NCBI GenBank assembly: GCA_013214945.1
Contig: JABSRT010000003.1
Span: forward strand, 62,001 to 126,000
From: Gammaproteobacteria bacterium
GTDB taxonomy: Bacteria; Pseudomonadota; Gammaproteobacteria; Enterobacterales; Psychrobiaceae
Direction of reading: 5' to 3'
DNA length: 64,000 nucleotides
Shown here: positions 1 to 10,022 of the stretch, in pieces
Layout of the letters: every line of letters begins with the position of its first letter
Position numbering within the stretch: position 1 is the first letter of the stretch
The notes under the pieces: generated by a model
Told to the model about the DNA's origin: nothing
The model's database searches: none
The model's input: only the letters and a program-made list of their open reading frames with translations
Position numbers and translations under genes: made by a program

Positions 1-31
1 GACATAATAAACTCCAATGTTTATAAGATTT

Positions 32-67
32 AAAAAAGTATGTAGCCGATCACTAATTCAGCTACAT
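32..67 (-). terminator. Rho-independent terminator of the rimP-truB operon
   Basis: On the minus strand a 7-bp stem (ATGTAGC/GCTACAT) with a 14-nt loop is followed by AC and six T. It lies about 70 bp past the truB stop and probably ends the operon. The stem is AT-rich, so it may be moderately efficient. Confidence 0.6.
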
Positions 68-135
68 GTCGAGCGCGGTATACTACCAGCAAATTAACAA
101 GATACAAGTAAAAAGTATCAGTAATGTGATTGGTA

Positions 136-1092
136 TTACTCGCTGTCGTTGCTTACCACAATGCGTTTTGGCTGAACCCGCAATTGGCTATCAACAAAAC
201 CAACACCAATAAAGCGTTGACTATCACCAACGGTCATCCGCACTAACGTGCCTTCACTAAAACTAGCACCTGAACTAACAATAGTGACCGGGTTACCGTG
301 CAGTGCGCCGACAGCCATTTCGTCTGTCATATTCGCCTCTGGAAAATCACTCACCGCGGTATCCATTGGCAATAATAACGGATCAAGGTAAACCGATGGT
401 GCTATTTCTTCACTATTAGCTTGCGCTAGCAGAGCTTCAAGATGCTCAAGCGTGACCATTTTTTCTTGCGGGTAATTAGCCACTTCAAGTCGACGTAACA
501 TCGTAATGTGAGCGCCACAGCCAAGCATTTCACCCAAGTCATCAATAATGGTACGAATATACGTACCCTTGCTGACATGGATTTCAAGCTCTAACTCATC
601 ATTGTCATGACGAATAAACAACAACTCAAAAACATTAATTTCACGCGCTTGGCGTTCTACTTCAATGCCCTGACGGGCATACCAATATAATGGTTTGCCT
701 TGATGCTTGAGTGCCGAAAACATCGATGGTACTTGCATGGTCTTGCCACGGAATGAATCAAGCTTGGCCATTAAATGGTCGTTACTAAATTCAATCGCGC
801 GAGTTTGAACCACTTCACCGTCGCTGTCGCTCGTATCAGTACGCTGACCAAGTTTAGCGATAACTCGATATCTTTTGTCAGACTCTAATAGATATTGCGA
901 AAATTTAGTCGCCTCGCCTAAACAAACGGGTAACATGCCGGTGGCCAAAGGATCTAGCGCGCCAGTGTGCCCTGCTTTTTGGGCAAAGAATATCCGCTTA
1001 ACTTTTTGCAAAATATCGTTTGAGCTATGACCAGTTGGCTTGTCAATTAAGATCACGCCATCAATCGCGCGGCCTTTACGTTTTCTAGCCAT
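136..1092 (-). CDS. truB: tRNA pseudouridine(55) synthase TruB
   Basis: TruB makes pseudouridine-55 in the T-arm of elongator tRNAs. The protein has 318 residues, the usual gammaproteobacterial size. The family core is visible: an N-terminal [15 protein letters not shown] segment and the catalytic-loop motif [15 protein letters not shown] with the nucleophilic Asp. The C-terminal part ([16 protein letters not shown]) fits the small PUA-like domain of TruB. The gene starts 2 bp after rbfA and is the last gene of the operon before the terminator at 32-67. Identification is very secure. Confidence 0.97.
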   Translation of the reverse strand: MARKRKGRAIDGVILIDKPTGHSSNDILQKVKRIFFAQKAGHTGALDPLATGMLPVCLGEATKFSQYLLESDKRYRVIAKLGQRTDTSDSDGEVVQTRAIEFSNDHLMAKLDSFRGKTMQVPSMFSALKHQGKPLYWYARQGIEVERQAREINVFELLFIRHDNDELELEIHVSKGTYIRTIIDDLGEMLGCGAHITMLRRLEVANYPQEKMVTLEHLEALLAQANSEEIAPSVYLDPLLLPMDTAVSDFPEANMTDEMAVGALHGNPVTIVSSGASFSEGTLVRMTVGDSQRFIGVGFVDSQLRVQPKRIVVSNDSE

Positions 1093-1094
1093 GC

Positions 1095-1484
1095 TTAGTC
1101 CTCTACAGGATCGTTATTGCTTTTTTCTTTGTCTTCACGTACGGCTTTAGTAACCATTGACGCCATGCGAATACCTTCGCTTAACGACTTGTCATAGTAA
1201 AAACGTAGCTCTGGAACAATACGTAACTGCATTTTACTACCCATTAAAGAACGGATATAAGGTGCAGATTCGTTAAGCAGTTCAACCGCTTTTTTAATCA
1301 GCTCAGGCTCGTCGTTAAGCAAAGTGAAATACACTTTTGCGTACGATAAGTCACGTGATAAATCTACTTCGTTGATGGTGATCATGCCAAACTCGGTGGC
1401 TTTGATTTCACGCATCACGATCATCGCTAATTCTTTTTGTAGCTGCTGTGCAACACGGCGGCTACGGCTAAATTCTCTAGCCAT
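1095..1484 (-). CDS. rbfA: 30S ribosome-binding factor RbfA
   Basis: RbfA helps late maturation of the 30S subunit and the 5' end of 16S rRNA, and is important at low temperature. The 129-residue protein begins [20 protein letters not shown], typical of the family, and has the KH-like fold segments (VYFTLLNDE, the [18 protein letters not shown] stretch). A clear AGGAG-like ribosome binding site precedes the ATG. It sits between infB and truB, 89 bp downstream of infB; that gap holds a strong hairpin. Confidence 0.97.
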   Translation of the reverse strand: MAREFSRSRRVAQQLQKELAMIVMREIKATEFGMITINEVDLSRDLSYAKVYFTLLNDEPELIKKAVELLNESAPYIRSLMGSKMQLRIVPELRFYYDKSLSEGIRMASMVTKAVREDKEKSNNDPVED

Positions 1485-1530
1485 TTTTTATCTCCTAATG
1501 CCATTGATGGCACTAATATTTAGAAACAGA

Positions 1531-1552
1531 GATGGGGGCTAATGCCCCCATC
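1531..1552 (-). promoter_or_regulatory. Perfect 9-bp hairpin between infB and rbfA
   Basis: GATGGGGGC/GCCCCCATC with a 4-nt loop. No T-run follows on either strand, so a simple terminator is unlikely. It could stabilise the infB mRNA 3' end or be a processing or attenuation point that sets the rbfA-truB level relative to infB. Confidence 0.55.
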
Positions 1553-1573
1553 TATTCTTTATGCTTTTAACAA

Positions 1574-4249
1574 TTATAAAGAACGTTGAATTTCAATGAT
1601 TTCGAATACTTCGATTTGATCGCCAACGCGAACATCGTTGTAATTCTTAACACCGATACCACATTCCATACCGTTACGAACGTCTTGAACATCGTCTTTA
1701 AAGCGACGTAATGACTCAAGTTCACCTTCGTAGATAACCACGTTGTCACGTAGTACACGAATAGGTTGAGTACGCTTAATAACACCTTCAGTAACCATAC
1801 AACCGGCAATTGCGCCAATTTTAGGTGACTTAAATACTTCACGAACTTCAGCAAGACCAATGATCTGTTGCTTAATTTCTGGTGAAAGCATACCGCTCAT
1901 CGCATCTTTGATTTCGTTAATCAAGTCATAGATTACGCTGTAGTAACGCATGTCCAAGTTTTCATTTTGGATAACTTTACGCGCCGTTGCATCAGCACGA
2001 ACGTTAAAGCCAAGCATGATAGCGTTAGACGCTGCAGCAAGTGTCGAGTCAGTTTCAGTAATACCACCAACACCACGGCTGATAATGTTCACTTTAACTT
2101 CGTCAGTTGATAACTTCGCTAGCGAATCAGCGATTGCGGCTAAAGAACCTTCAACGTCAGTCTTAAGAATAACGTTTAGTTCAGAACACTCACCAGCAGC
2201 CATGTTAGCAAACATGTTTTCAAGCTTAGCTTTTTGCTGACGTGCTAGTTTAAGGTCACGGAATTTACCTTGACGGTAAAGAGCAACTTCACGGGCTTTA
2301 CGCTCGTCAGTAACAACTGTCGCTTCGTCACCGGCTTTAGGCACAGCAGACAAACCAAGAATTTCAACCGGGAAACTTGGACCAGCAGACTTAATGTCGC
2401 GGCCATTCTCATCACGCATTGCACGAACACGACCGTATTCAGTACCACACAAAATGATATCGCCGTGGTTTAACGTACCTTCTTTAATAAGAACAGTAGC
2501 AACAGGGCCACGGCCTTTATCAAGACGAGATTCGATAACAACACCAGCAGCATGACCTTCAGTCGTTGCTTTAAGTTCAAGTAGTTCAGCCTGCATCACG
2601 ATAGCTTCGAGTAAATCGTCGATACCAGTACCGGCTTTCGCTGATACGTGAACAAATTGAACGTCTCCGCCCCAATCTTCAGGAATAACATCAACAACAG
2701 ACAGTTCGTTTTTAACACGATCTGGATCCGCGCCTTCTTTATCCATTTTGTTAACGGCGATAATAATTGGTGCACCAGAAGCTTTAGCGTGAGCAACCGC
2801 TTCTTTAGTTTGTGGCATAACGCCATCATCTGCAGCAACAACGATAATAACAATGTCTGTCGCTTGAGCACCACGAGCACGCATTGCAGTAAACGCAGCG
2901 TGACCCGGAGTATCTAAGAAGGTGATCATTGAACCGTCAACATCAACATGGTATGCACCAATGTGCTGGGTAATACCACCGGCTTCGCCGTCAGCAACTT
3001 TCGCTTTACGGATGTAATCTAGTAATGATGTTTTACCGTGGTCAACGTGACCCATGATAGTAACAACGGGTGCACGAGGCTTAAGGTCGCCCTGATCACC
3101 ACGTTCAGCTAGTACAGCGTGCTCTAGTTCGTTTTCACGTACTAGCACTACTTTGTAACCCATTTCTTCACAAAGCAGTTGAGCAGTTTCTTGATCAAGT
3201 ACCTGATTAATGGTCGCCATAACGCCCATTTTCATTAAGGCTCTGATCACTTCAGTTGCCTTAACTGCCATCTTAGATGCCAGTTCAGATACTGAAATTG
3301 TTTCGCCTAAACGGATGTCAGATTTAGCAACAACGGCCGTTTTATCAAAGCTTTGCTTAAGTGCTGTTGGAGCAGAAAGTGTACCCTTACGGTTACGACC
3401 ACCACGTTGTGGTGCGCCTTTTTTGCCACGTGTATCACGCTTTGCTTTTTTCTTAGGACGTTTCTGACCTTCGTCTTGACGATCTTGCTTGTCTTCAGCT
3501 TCACGTGCAGCGTTTGAAGAAGTTGTATGGTAATCAGCAGTCTTTTCAGTTGCTTTACGCTTCGTTTCTTCATCAGCCCAACGGCCTGAATTCTCTTCCG
3601 CTAATTTTTTAGCATTTTCAGCTTCTAATTTAGCTGCTGCTGCGATATTCGATGCAGCAAGAGATTGCTTACGATCATCTAATTGTTCTTGTTCTTTCTT
3701 AAGTTCAGCCACTTTCGCAATCTCTGCAGGATCTAGTTGTATCTCTGCTGCTTTCACAGCGTCGCTCTCGGCTTGTGCTTTTTTAGCGGCCGCAGCGGCG
3801 ACATCTTTAGCATCACGCTCGGTTTTTGCTTTGGCTTCAAGTTCAACTTTTACCGCAGCGTCTTTTTTCGCTTGCTCTTCAGCTACTTGTGCAGCAACTG
3901 CTTGAGCTTCTTGCTCTGCTTGGGCTTGTTCAGCCTGAGCAGCCTGATCTTCAACAGCATCACGTTTAACGTAAGTACGTTTTTTACGTGTTTCAACTGC
4001 AACAGTACGGCTTTTTTCACCAGAACCAACTTTTAAGGTTGATTTACTCTTACGTTGTAATGTCATTTTAGACGGTGTAGCTTCACCACCGTGCTGCTTA
4101 GCAAGATGAGCCAATAATGACTTTATTTCTTCTAACGATACGTTATCGTTCTGGTCTTTCTTAAAACCAGCACTTGCCAACTGTTCAATGACACGCTCTA
4201 CTGGCGCGCCAATTTCATCGGCTAGAATTTTAACTGTTAAGTCTGTCAT
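1574..4249 (-). CDS. infB: Translation initiation factor IF-2
   Basis: IF-2 is the GTPase that places fMet-tRNA on the 30S subunit and drives subunit joining. At 891 residues it is full length. Visible in order: the N-terminal IF2N domain ([14 protein letters not shown]); a long Ala/Glu/Lys-rich, charged linker at about 95-290; a second IF2N region ([18 protein letters not shown]); then the G domain with G1 [10 protein letters not shown]3 DTPGHAAF and G4 NKMD; then the beta-barrel and C-terminal domains. It lies 25 bp after nusA. The charged linker is the usual species-variable part. Internal starts, known for E. coli infB, cannot be judged here. Confidence 0.98.
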   Translation of the reverse strand: MTDLTVKILADEIGAPVERVIEQLASAGFKKDQNDNVSLEEIKSLLAHLAKQHGGEATPSKMTLQRKSKSTLKVGSGEKSRTVAVETRKKRTYVKRDAVEDQAAQAEQAQAEQEAQAVAAQVAEEQAKKDAAVKVELEAKAKTERDAKDVAAAAAKKAQAESDAVKAAEIQLDPAEIAKVAELKKEQEQLDDRKQSLAASNIAAAAKLEAENAKKLAEENSGRWADEETKRKATEKTADYHTTSSNAAREAEDKQDRQDEGQKRPKKKAKRDTRGKKGAPQRGGRNRKGTLSAPTALKQSFDKTAVVAKSDIRLGETISVSELASKMAVKATEVIRALMKMGVMATINQVLDQETAQLLCEEMGYKVVLVRENELEHAVLAERGDQGDLKPRAPVVTIMGHVDHGKTSLLDYIRKAKVADGEAGGITQHIGAYHVDVDGSMITFLDTPGHAAFTAMRARGAQATDIVIIVVAADDGVMPQTKEAVAHAKASGAPIIIAVNKMDKEGADPDRVKNELSVVDVIPEDWGGDVQFVHVSAKAGTGIDDLLEAIVMQAELLELKATTEGHAAGVVIESRLDKGRGPVATVLIKEGTLNHGDIILCGTEYGRVRAMRDENGRDIKSAGPSFPVEILGLSAVPKAGDEATVVTDERKAREVALYRQGKFRDLKLARQQKAKLENMFANMAAGECSELNVILKTDVEGSLAAIADSLAKLSTDEVKVNIISRGVGGITETDSTLAAASNAIMLGFNVRADATARKVIQNENLDMRYYSVIYDLINEIKDAMSGMLSPEIKQQIIGLAEVREVFKSPKIGAIAGCMVTEGVIKRTQPIRVLRDNVVIYEGELESLRRFKDDVQDVRNGMECGIGVKNYNDVRVGDQIEVFEIIEIQRSL

Positions 4250-4274
4250 AGTTGATAATTCCCCTTGACCCTAA

Positions 4275-5771
4275 TTACTCTTGCTCGTCGCTAAACCAAC
4301 AGATATTACGGGCGGCCATAATTAATTCACCAGCTTGTTGCTGGCTTAATTCTTCAATTTCTTCAAGATCGTCAATACCCTGTTCGGCCAGATCTTCAAG
4401 CGTGATAACACCTTTGCTTGCAAGCACGAATGCCAAGTGACGTTCTAAGCCTTCAAGCGCTAATAAATCGTCTGCAGGGTGTACATCGTCAAGCGACTCT
4501 TCAACTTTAAGTGCTTTAGTTGTTAAGGCACTCTTTGCACGCTCGCGCAATTCATTGACTAAGTCTTCATCGAAACCATCGATAGCGAGCAATTCGTTAA
4601 CCGGAACATAGGCAACTTCTTCTAACGAAGTAAAGCCTTCTTGAACAAGTACTTGAGCGAAATCTTCTTCAATGTCTAGTGCCAGCGTTAACTCACTAAT
4701 CACTTTACCGTCTTCGGCTTCGTGCTTAGCTTTAAGTTCTGCCACAGTCATCACGTTTAAGTTCCAGCCAGTTAACTGACTAGCCAAACGGATATTTTGA
4801 CCATTACGACCAATTGCCTGAGCTAGGTTGTCTTCTTCAACCGCCAAATCCATGCTATTAGTGTCTTCATCAACGATTACGCTAACAACTTCAGCCGGTG
4901 CCATTGCATTGATAACGTATTGGGCAATATTGTCATCCCATAATACGATGTCAACACGCTCGCCGCCAAGTTCGCCAGAAACAGCTTGCACACGTGAACC
5001 ACGCATACCAACACAAGCACCAACAGGATCAATGCGTTTGTCGTTGCTTTTAACTGCAATTTTAGCGCGCGAACCAGGATCACGAGCAGCGCCCATGATG
5101 TCTAGCATTTCTTCGCCAATTTCTGGCACTTCAATGCGGAACAGTTCGATTAACATGTCAGGGTGAGTACGGCTAACACATAACTGTGGGCCACGGTTCT
5201 CTTCCTTAATGTCATACAGTAAACCACGGATACGGTCACCAGAACGGAACGACTCACGCGGTAAACGATCATCTTTAAAAATGATTGCTTCAGCGTTGTT
5301 GCCTAAGTCAATAATCACGCTATCACGATTACTTTTCTTAACCACACCAGTAACAAGTTCACCAAGATGTTCGCGGTATTGGTCAACGACCATTTCGCGC
5401 TCAGCTTCACGTACTTTTTGTACGATAACTTGCTTGGCAATTTGAGTCGTAATACGATCGAACGTAATTGAATCAATCTGATCTTCAACAAAATCGCCTA
5501 GCTGAACTGATTCATCATCATACTGTGCTGCTGAAAGTGTCATTTCTGCAAAAGCGTTTTCAACGGCATCATCGGCTACTACTAACCAACGACGGAACGT
5601 ATCGAATTCACCCGTTTTACGGTCAATATCAACACGTACTTCTATCTCTTTTTCGCTTTTCTTTTTAGTTGCACTCGCAAGTGCAATCTCTAAAGCTTCA
5701 AAAATCTTTTCGCGTGGCACGCCTTTCTCATTAGAAACGGCCTCTGTCACTAACAATATCTCTTTACTCAT
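4275..5771 (-). CDS. nusA: Transcription termination/antitermination factor NusA
   Basis: NusA binds RNA polymerase and modulates pausing, termination and antitermination. The 498-residue protein shows the N-terminal RNAP-binding domain, an S1 domain ([20 protein letters not shown]), KH domains ([14 protein letters not shown] and [18 protein letters not shown]-type segments), and two C-terminal acidic repeats (from about 360 and 435) found in gammaproteobacterial NusA. It follows rimP by 51 bp and precedes infB by 25 bp. In E. coli NusA represses its own operon; the hairpins upstream of rimP would suit the same scheme, but that is inference. Confidence 0.98.
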   Translation of the reverse strand: MSKEILLVTEAVSNEKGVPREKIFEALEIALASATKKKSEKEIEVRVDIDRKTGEFDTFRRWLVVADDAVENAFAEMTLSAAQYDDESVQLGDFVEDQIDSITFDRITTQIAKQVIVQKVREAEREMVVDQYREHLGELVTGVVKKSNRDSVIIDLGNNAEAIIFKDDRLPRESFRSGDRIRGLLYDIKEENRGPQLCVSRTHPDMLIELFRIEVPEIGEEMLDIMGAARDPGSRAKIAVKSNDKRIDPVGACVGMRGSRVQAVSGELGGERVDIVLWDDNIAQYVINAMAPAEVVSVIVDEDTNSMDLAVEEDNLAQAIGRNGQNIRLASQLTGWNLNVMTVAELKAKHEAEDGKVISELTLALDIEEDFAQVLVQEGFTSLEEVAYVPVNELLAIDGFDEDLVNELRERAKSALTTKALKVEESLDDVHPADDLLALEGLERHLAFVLASKGVITLEDLAEQGIDDLEEIEELSQQQAGELIMAARNICWFSDEQE

Positions 5772-5822
5772 CTATATTGCCTCTCACCTTTATCTTAAAA
5801 CCTAAGATTGAAAAAATAGTGG

Positions 5823-6281
5823 TTAGAACTGTGGAACTATATTAGCTTTTTTAACGTTAGCTAATGCTAAAGTAAATTCCTGTCCATCAACCTTAACTGT
5901 GATCATTTCGCCTTCAACGCTCATGACCTCTCCCTTAAAATTGCGTCGACCATTGCTTGGCATCACTAACTGTAGTGAAATAATTTCGCCAATACGCTCT
6001 TCGTAATGGTGAGGTTTAAACAATGGACGATCTAACCCAGGTGAAGACACCTCTAGGTTGTATTCATTTGTAATAGGATCTTCAACATCAAGCACCGCAC
6101 TACACTGGCGACTAACTTCAACGCAATCATCAACATCGATACCATCTTGGTGATCGATATAGATCCGTAACGTTGAATGTTTCCCGGCTCGGATGTATTC
6201 AATTCCTACTAATTCAAAACCAGCAGCTTCAACCGCTGGATTTAGCATTTCTGTTAAGCGATTATCAATTGTAGACAACAC
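5823..6281 (-). CDS. rimP: Ribosome maturation factor RimP
   Basis: RimP assists 30S assembly. The 152-residue protein has the expected N-terminal alpha/beta domain ([20 protein letters not shown]) and the family signature around [23 protein letters not shown], followed by a C-terminal SH3-like domain. An AGGAG-like site lies just upstream of the ATG. First gene of the rimP-nusA-infB-rbfA-truB operon. Confidence 0.97.
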   Translation of the reverse strand: MLSTIDNRLTEMLNPAVEAAGFELVGIEYIRAGKHSTLRIYIDHQDGIDVDDCVEVSRQCSAVLDVEDPITNEYNLEVSSPGLDRPLFKPHHYEERIGEIISLQLVMPSNGRRNFKGEVMSVEGEMITVKVDGQEFTLALANVKKANIVPQF

Positions 6282-6289
6282 TAACTCCT

Positions 6290-6317
6290 AAAAACAAAAA
6301 ATGGGCTCGAGGCCCAG
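6290..6317 (-). terminator. Terminator/attenuator hairpin in the rimP leader
   Basis: On the minus strand a TGGGC/GCCCA stem is followed by TTTTTTGTTTTT directly before the rimP start region. The position, upstream of a co-directional gene, suggests an attenuator that must be read through, or the end of a small upstream transcript. Confidence 0.6.
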
Positions 6318-6430
6318 TTTAATCGGTGGATAATCAACCCACCCTATGTGAAATACTAATAAGATCAATTAACTAAACAGGTGTGAAATCTGATGATTTA
6401 ATTAATCCAACTAATATTCTTACAGGTAAT

Positions 6431-6457
6431 AAAAAACCCCGACTCAAAGCGGGGCTT
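6431..6457 (-). terminator. Strong GC-rich terminator upstream of rimP
   Basis: On the minus strand CCCCG/CGGGG with an 8-nt loop is followed by six T. It is about 150 bp upstream of rimP and co-directional. In many gammaproteobacteria tRNA genes precede rimP; I see no tRNA here. It either ends a transcript from further upstream or acts as a second leader attenuator. Confidence 0.65.
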
Positions 6458-6659
6458 AATCCTGGACCCTGTATATCAATACTACGCTTGATAGCCAATA
6501 AACCCGACTACTGTTTACTGGACTTAGCCAAAACTAAATTCGGCCCCGTAAGACATTTAATAATGATTTACGGTTAAATATTGACGCTGATTATACCCTC
6601 CAAATCAAAATATTCAAGATATTATCCATTTGTTTTGTAAAAACAGCGCGATTAGTGAG

Positions 6660-6782
6660 TTAGCGCCCATATTTTTTACCCAGATAAATCACCGCTCGGG
6701 TCATCGGGCCAAGCAGCTTAGAATATTGATTAATGGTATCTCTAACTTGTTCCTGCGTAAGGGGAAATATGCCCTTGTGCTG
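6660..6782 (-). pseudogene. C-terminal remnant of an unknown protein gene
   Basis: A 40-codon minus-strand frame ends in a stop and begins directly after an in-frame stop, with no start codon. The reading (…FPLTQEQVRDTINQYSKLL… GKKYGR) is protein-like and much better formed than chance, so it looks like the tail of a decayed or truncated gene. I do not recognise the family. Confidence 0.35.
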
Positions 6783-6820
6783 TCAAAGTAACAGTAACGG
6801 GTATTTAATACCATAATCTT

Positions 6821-6938
6821 ATACCAATCCCATTAATTAAGTGATCACCTGTGCTTGATAAAACCCATTAATCGAGCGCCTTGTCTAAATTAATTTTCTC
6901 CACGCACAGCAAGATCATACATTTAATGTAATTGGTAT
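6821..6938. repeat. MITE-like element with ATACCAAT/ATTGGTAT ends
   Basis: A 118-bp non-coding stretch is bounded by inverted ends (ATACCAAT at 6821-6828, ATTGGTAT at 6931-6938). Inverted similarity extends inwards to CATTAA (about 14 of 16 positions). Small elements with such ends are scattered in Colwellia/Shewanella-type genomes, from memory. It lies at the boundary between core operon and accessory cluster. Confidence 0.45.
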
Positions 6939-6959
6939 TATCAATATGCTGACCTGTTA

Positions 6960-7310
6960 TCAATAATCGAAATTGGTGGTATATGAAAATAATTCATTGC
7001 CAGCAATCAATAAATCAATTTTTGTCAGGTTACTTTCAAGTTCAGCATGAGTTTCAAACAGTGCACCGACTGCTTCACCCAATTTTTCATTCACTTGTGC
7101 TGGTGTGCTTAAATCGGTTTGCCAGATGTTTTGCAATGTGATTTCGCTTGCTTCAGCACTAGGCTCAGCCCACAGCGACGTTAGGGTCCAACCTGTTTGC
7201 GCTGCAATTAAAGGAAAAATCTCGCTGCCTAATTGCTTAAACTCAGCTTCATCGCTAACTGGAATAGTGACTTGAGCAATAAGACATATATTTTTATTAT
7301 TTATTTTCAT
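6960..7310 (-). CDS. Small ABM/NIPSNAP-like dimeric alpha-beta barrel protein
   Basis: A 116-residue protein. The N-terminal beta strand (NICLIAQVTIPVSD), the helix with FKQLGSEIFPLIAAQTGW, and the second half (EITLQNIWQTD) fit the ferredoxin-like fold of antibiotic-biosynthesis-monooxygenase or NIPSNAP-type proteins. Assignment is by pattern only and no catalytic residue can be named. A good AGGAAAAATA ribosome binding site precedes the ATG. It lies 72 bp after tfuA and probably ends that operon. In such clusters these proteins may be small oxygenases or binding proteins; the role here is unknown. Confidence 0.5.
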   Translation of the reverse strand: MKINNKNICLIAQVTIPVSDEAEFKQLGSEIFPLIAAQTGWTLTSLWAEPSAEASEITLQNIWQTDLSTPAQVNEKLGEAVGALFETHAELESNLTKIDLLIAGNELFSYTTNFDY

Positions 7311-7382
7311 TATTTTTCCTGTTTTATGTTGATATTTTACAATTTTTTTCTTAACCGTCAGTATTTTAGCAATTACGCAGCA

Positions 7383-8717
7383 TTAAACCAACCGGTGTTG
7401 ATATTCTCTTAATACTGCCGCTTTAAACTCGTCGAGGCTATTAAACCCACTAAAATAGGCGTATGCGTTAATATCTGCTGGTACGCCCTGATTAAAGTAA
7501 CAATCAAAGAACCACTGCCACAATTCATTTTGGGTTAATCCCAAACTCTCAACCGTCGCATTAGGCTTAACTAAATCGTTTGTTCTACTGTTAAGCTTTT
7601 TTTGATAGTGATTAAAATCACCGTTTAGTTTAAGCAACTCGACAATTTCTTGTTCAACGTTGGGCTCGATACTTTCAATCCAGCCAAGTGCCGCCTGCTT
7701 TTCGACTAACGCGTCAAAATCGTCAAGACTAATGCTTTGAGCATCCAGCCATTGGCCTAATTTATCGAAATCAACTTGGTTTGCATTGATACAGCGCTGG
7801 CGTTTACTTAAATCAATAAGTGCTTGTTGTTTTAACTGCTGGGGGATCAACGCATGGTGTTTTTTAACCTCTCTTAACGCCGACTGTCTGGTGAGAGCTT
7901 GTTCTTTTAATGGCATGTACTGAGCGTTGAGCTTAAGTTGATTGACCAAATCATCAAAGTTAATGCTTAATTTTTGATTAAACTGCTTAGAATCGATGTC
8001 TCTAACCAGCATGTCCCACGCGTCGGTTGGGGTAAAAGTATATTCAACTTTTTTCGGCGCGAGTGATCCAAAATCGATATTTTTAGCCAGATGACTTAAC
8101 AACGCGATGGCGTCTCGTTGCTTAATATTGACCGGGGCAGTCTTAACATTTTCGGTCAACTGTTGAAGCTTTTTCTCATCTAAAATTAAAGCCGCTTGTG
8201 TTAGTAATTGCGCATAACTGCGCTTGGGATACCACAGCGACTTTATCTTTTTAATTAACGTTTGGCTTTCAAGCTCGCTAAGCAAGCCTGATTGCTGCGC
8301 CGCATCAAGGGTTGCCCGAATATTTACCATCGGCTCAGAAATCCCCTGATATCCTAATTCTTTGGGGGCATGCACCAACGCTACTTCATCATCGTCGTCT
8401 AATTTTCCCTGCTTGAAATCATGATAAACTTGACCAAAACCCTCCATTCCAAACACGTCAAGCTCAGCGGCTCGCAAAGCGCCCATGCTAGAACAACCAT
8501 AAACATGAATGCCTTGCGCCATCGCATACAGTATTTCTTTATGCCAAATAGCCGGAACTCGCTCAAAGTAACCATCGATAATCACGATAGCTTGCGGCGC
8601 GTCTAAGCAGGCTAAATAGACATCTCCTTGTTGTGCCGGTGGCAAATAGGTGGCATTAAGGTAGGTGGCTGCTTGCGCTTGCGAAATAGTCGGGCCGGTA
8701 AAAACAACAATACTCAT
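7383..8717 (-). CDS. TfuA-like protein, partner of YcaO
   Basis: The N-terminal half is a recognisable TfuA domain: MSIVVFTGPTIS, then a Val/Ile-rich strand (AIVIIDGYFERVPAIWHKEI), then the signature CSSMGALRAAEL and a GMEGFGQVY segment. TfuA proteins work with YcaO enzymes; the pair is known in trifolitoxin clusters and in backbone thioamide formation (for example McrA thioglycine), where TfuA is thought to help deliver sulfur. This copy has 444 residues. Its C-terminal ~230 residues are rich in Gln, Leu and charged residues and are not part of the minimal domain. Start chosen by GGAG 8 nt upstream. It overlaps ycaO by 4 bp, so translation is coupled. Confidence 0.85.
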   Translation of the reverse strand: MSIVVFTGPTISQAQAATYLNATYLPPAQQGDVYLACLDAPQAIVIIDGYFERVPAIWHKEILYAMAQGIHVYGCSSMGALRAAELDVFGMEGFGQVYHDFKQGKLDDDDEVALVHAPKELGYQGISEPMVNIRATLDAAQQSGLLSELESQTLIKKIKSLWYPKRSYAQLLTQAALILDEKKLQQLTENVKTAPVNIKQRDAIALLSHLAKNIDFGSLAPKKVEYTFTPTDAWDMLVRDIDSKQFNQKLSINFDDLVNQLKLNAQYMPLKEQALTRQSALREVKKHHALIPQQLKQQALIDLSKRQRCINANQVDFDKLGQWLDAQSISLDDFDALVEKQAALGWIESIEPNVEQEIVELLKLNGDFNHYQKKLNSRTNDLVKPNATVESLGLTQNELWQWFFDCYFNQGVPADINAYAYFSGFNSLDEFKAAVLREYQHRLV

Positions 8718-9970
8718 CTGCTGATCTCCTTGCTTAACTTGCGAGATAATTCAACCATTCTATGGCCTGCAATAAACCCCGGCATGTCATGAATGCCTTC
8801 AAGGCCCGGCACCACCACCCGTACTACCGCGATGCCAAATTCATCTTTGGTCAAGTCCACCACCGCAATTTGTGTTAAGCCCGCTTCAGCTAGCTTGGCG
8901 GTGATTAACGCAATGTCAGCGCTAAAGCTGTTATTGTCCCACGATTTAATGTTGGCATAATCAAGCATGGCATTAGCGCCATTGAGTTGATTTAGTTGAG
9001 TGTTTATTTCATTTTGAAAATCAATGTTTTGCTTTTCGAGATAGTCATTGGCACTGACATCGTCACGAGAGCCGGAAATAAGCGTGAGCCGAGTTTGAGC
9101 CGCTTCAGTTAATGCTCGCAATAAGGCGATAGATTTACACGGATGAGTCCCCGACCCCGCCGATGGATACAGCGTGCGTGAGCTGCTGTGTTGATCATCG
9201 CTAATCATGCAGTAAAACGTAGCAATGCCAAGATCGGATGTAATATCCCACACCCCAACGGCAATGCTAGCCGCTTTAAACTGCGCCAATATACCAAGGC
9301 AATGTTTATCGGTAATGCTCGACAAATCAACTTGGCGCTGGCCCATGTTGTTACCCAGTGCCCGTTCGGTATGCCACAAAGACATTGCATCGCGCTCTAT
9401 CACTTCAGATAAACCGTGACTAACGGCTTCTAAATAATTATTGCCAGAAGCAAGACCATTAGTGCTCATTAAAAAATAGCCACTGCCCGCGGGCAATGGC
9501 AATGAGAAGTTACAATGGACCATTTCATAAGGCACAAATAGCGCGCTGTGATTAATCAGATCTGTACTTTCAATCCATAAGATCGGCAGGTCGAGACTGA
9601 ACTCGCTAAATGAGGATTTTGCCAGCTGACTCACATCAACAACTTGATGCTTGGCTTTAAGTTGGTTGTAACTCGCTAAACGCAGTGGTAACTCAATATG
9701 TTCGCCATGATAAGTTTCTATCGCTTCCATTACGCCCGAAACTTTGGCTGAAATAAGATCTAAACCTTTACCTTGCGCAACAGAAACAGCGCAAGATTGC
9801 GGCCGACAAACGGTGACAACAGGTATGCCAATATGATCCAAGCCGGTGATGTTAGCAACGCGGGTAATGCCCATCGCTTGCATCATCGGGCTTATCTTGT
9901 TTAAGGTTTCTATTGGTGAACACTGGCGGTGTGAGCCTTGAAAGTGTTCTTTCTCAAGATTAGTATTCAT
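8714..9970 (-). CDS. YcaO-family ATP-dependent peptide backbone-modifying enzyme
   Basis: YcaO enzymes use ATP to activate peptide backbone amides, giving azolines, amidines or thioamides. The characteristic acidic/ATP-binding segments are present: SAKVSGVMEAIETYHGE, EAVSHGLSEVIERDA and RALTEAAQTR. The C terminus (RKLSKEISR) lacks the Pro-rich PxPxP tail of azoline-forming YcaOs, in keeping with a TfuA-associated, possibly thioamide-forming type. The start is placed at an internal Met (418 residues), because GGAAA lies 5 nt before it and a longer reading would run into the upstream gene. It follows the 318-residue gene by 52 bp and overlaps tfuA. The substrate is unknown. Confidence 0.9.
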   Translation of the reverse strand: MNTNLEKEHFQGSHRQCSPIETLNKISPMMQAMGITRVANITGLDHIGIPVVTVCRPQSCAVSVAQGKGLDLISAKVSGVMEAIETYHGEHIELPLRLASYNQLKAKHQVVDVSQLAKSSFSEFSLDLPILWIESTDLINHSALFVPYEMVHCNFSLPLPAGSGYFLMSTNGLASGNNYLEAVSHGLSEVIERDAMSLWHTERALGNNMGQRQVDLSSITDKHCLGILAQFKAASIAVGVWDITSDLGIATFYCMISDDQHSSSRTLYPSAGSGTHPCKSIALLRALTEAAQTRLTLISGSRDDVSANDYLEKQNIDFQNEINTQLNQLNGANAMLDYANIKSWDNNSFSADIALITAKLAEAGLTQIAVVDLTKDEFGIAVVRVVVPGLEGIHDMPGFIAGHRMVELSRKLSKEISR

Positions 9971-10022
9971 AGGTTTCCTATAAAAGCTCACCACAAACAA
10001 ACTTATGGTGAGCCAGATTAGA

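Noticed and set aside
6282-6660. tRNA genes upstream of rimP, as in many gammaproteobacteria
   Set aside because: No cloverleaf, T-arm GTTCRANNC or CCA-like end could be found on either strand.
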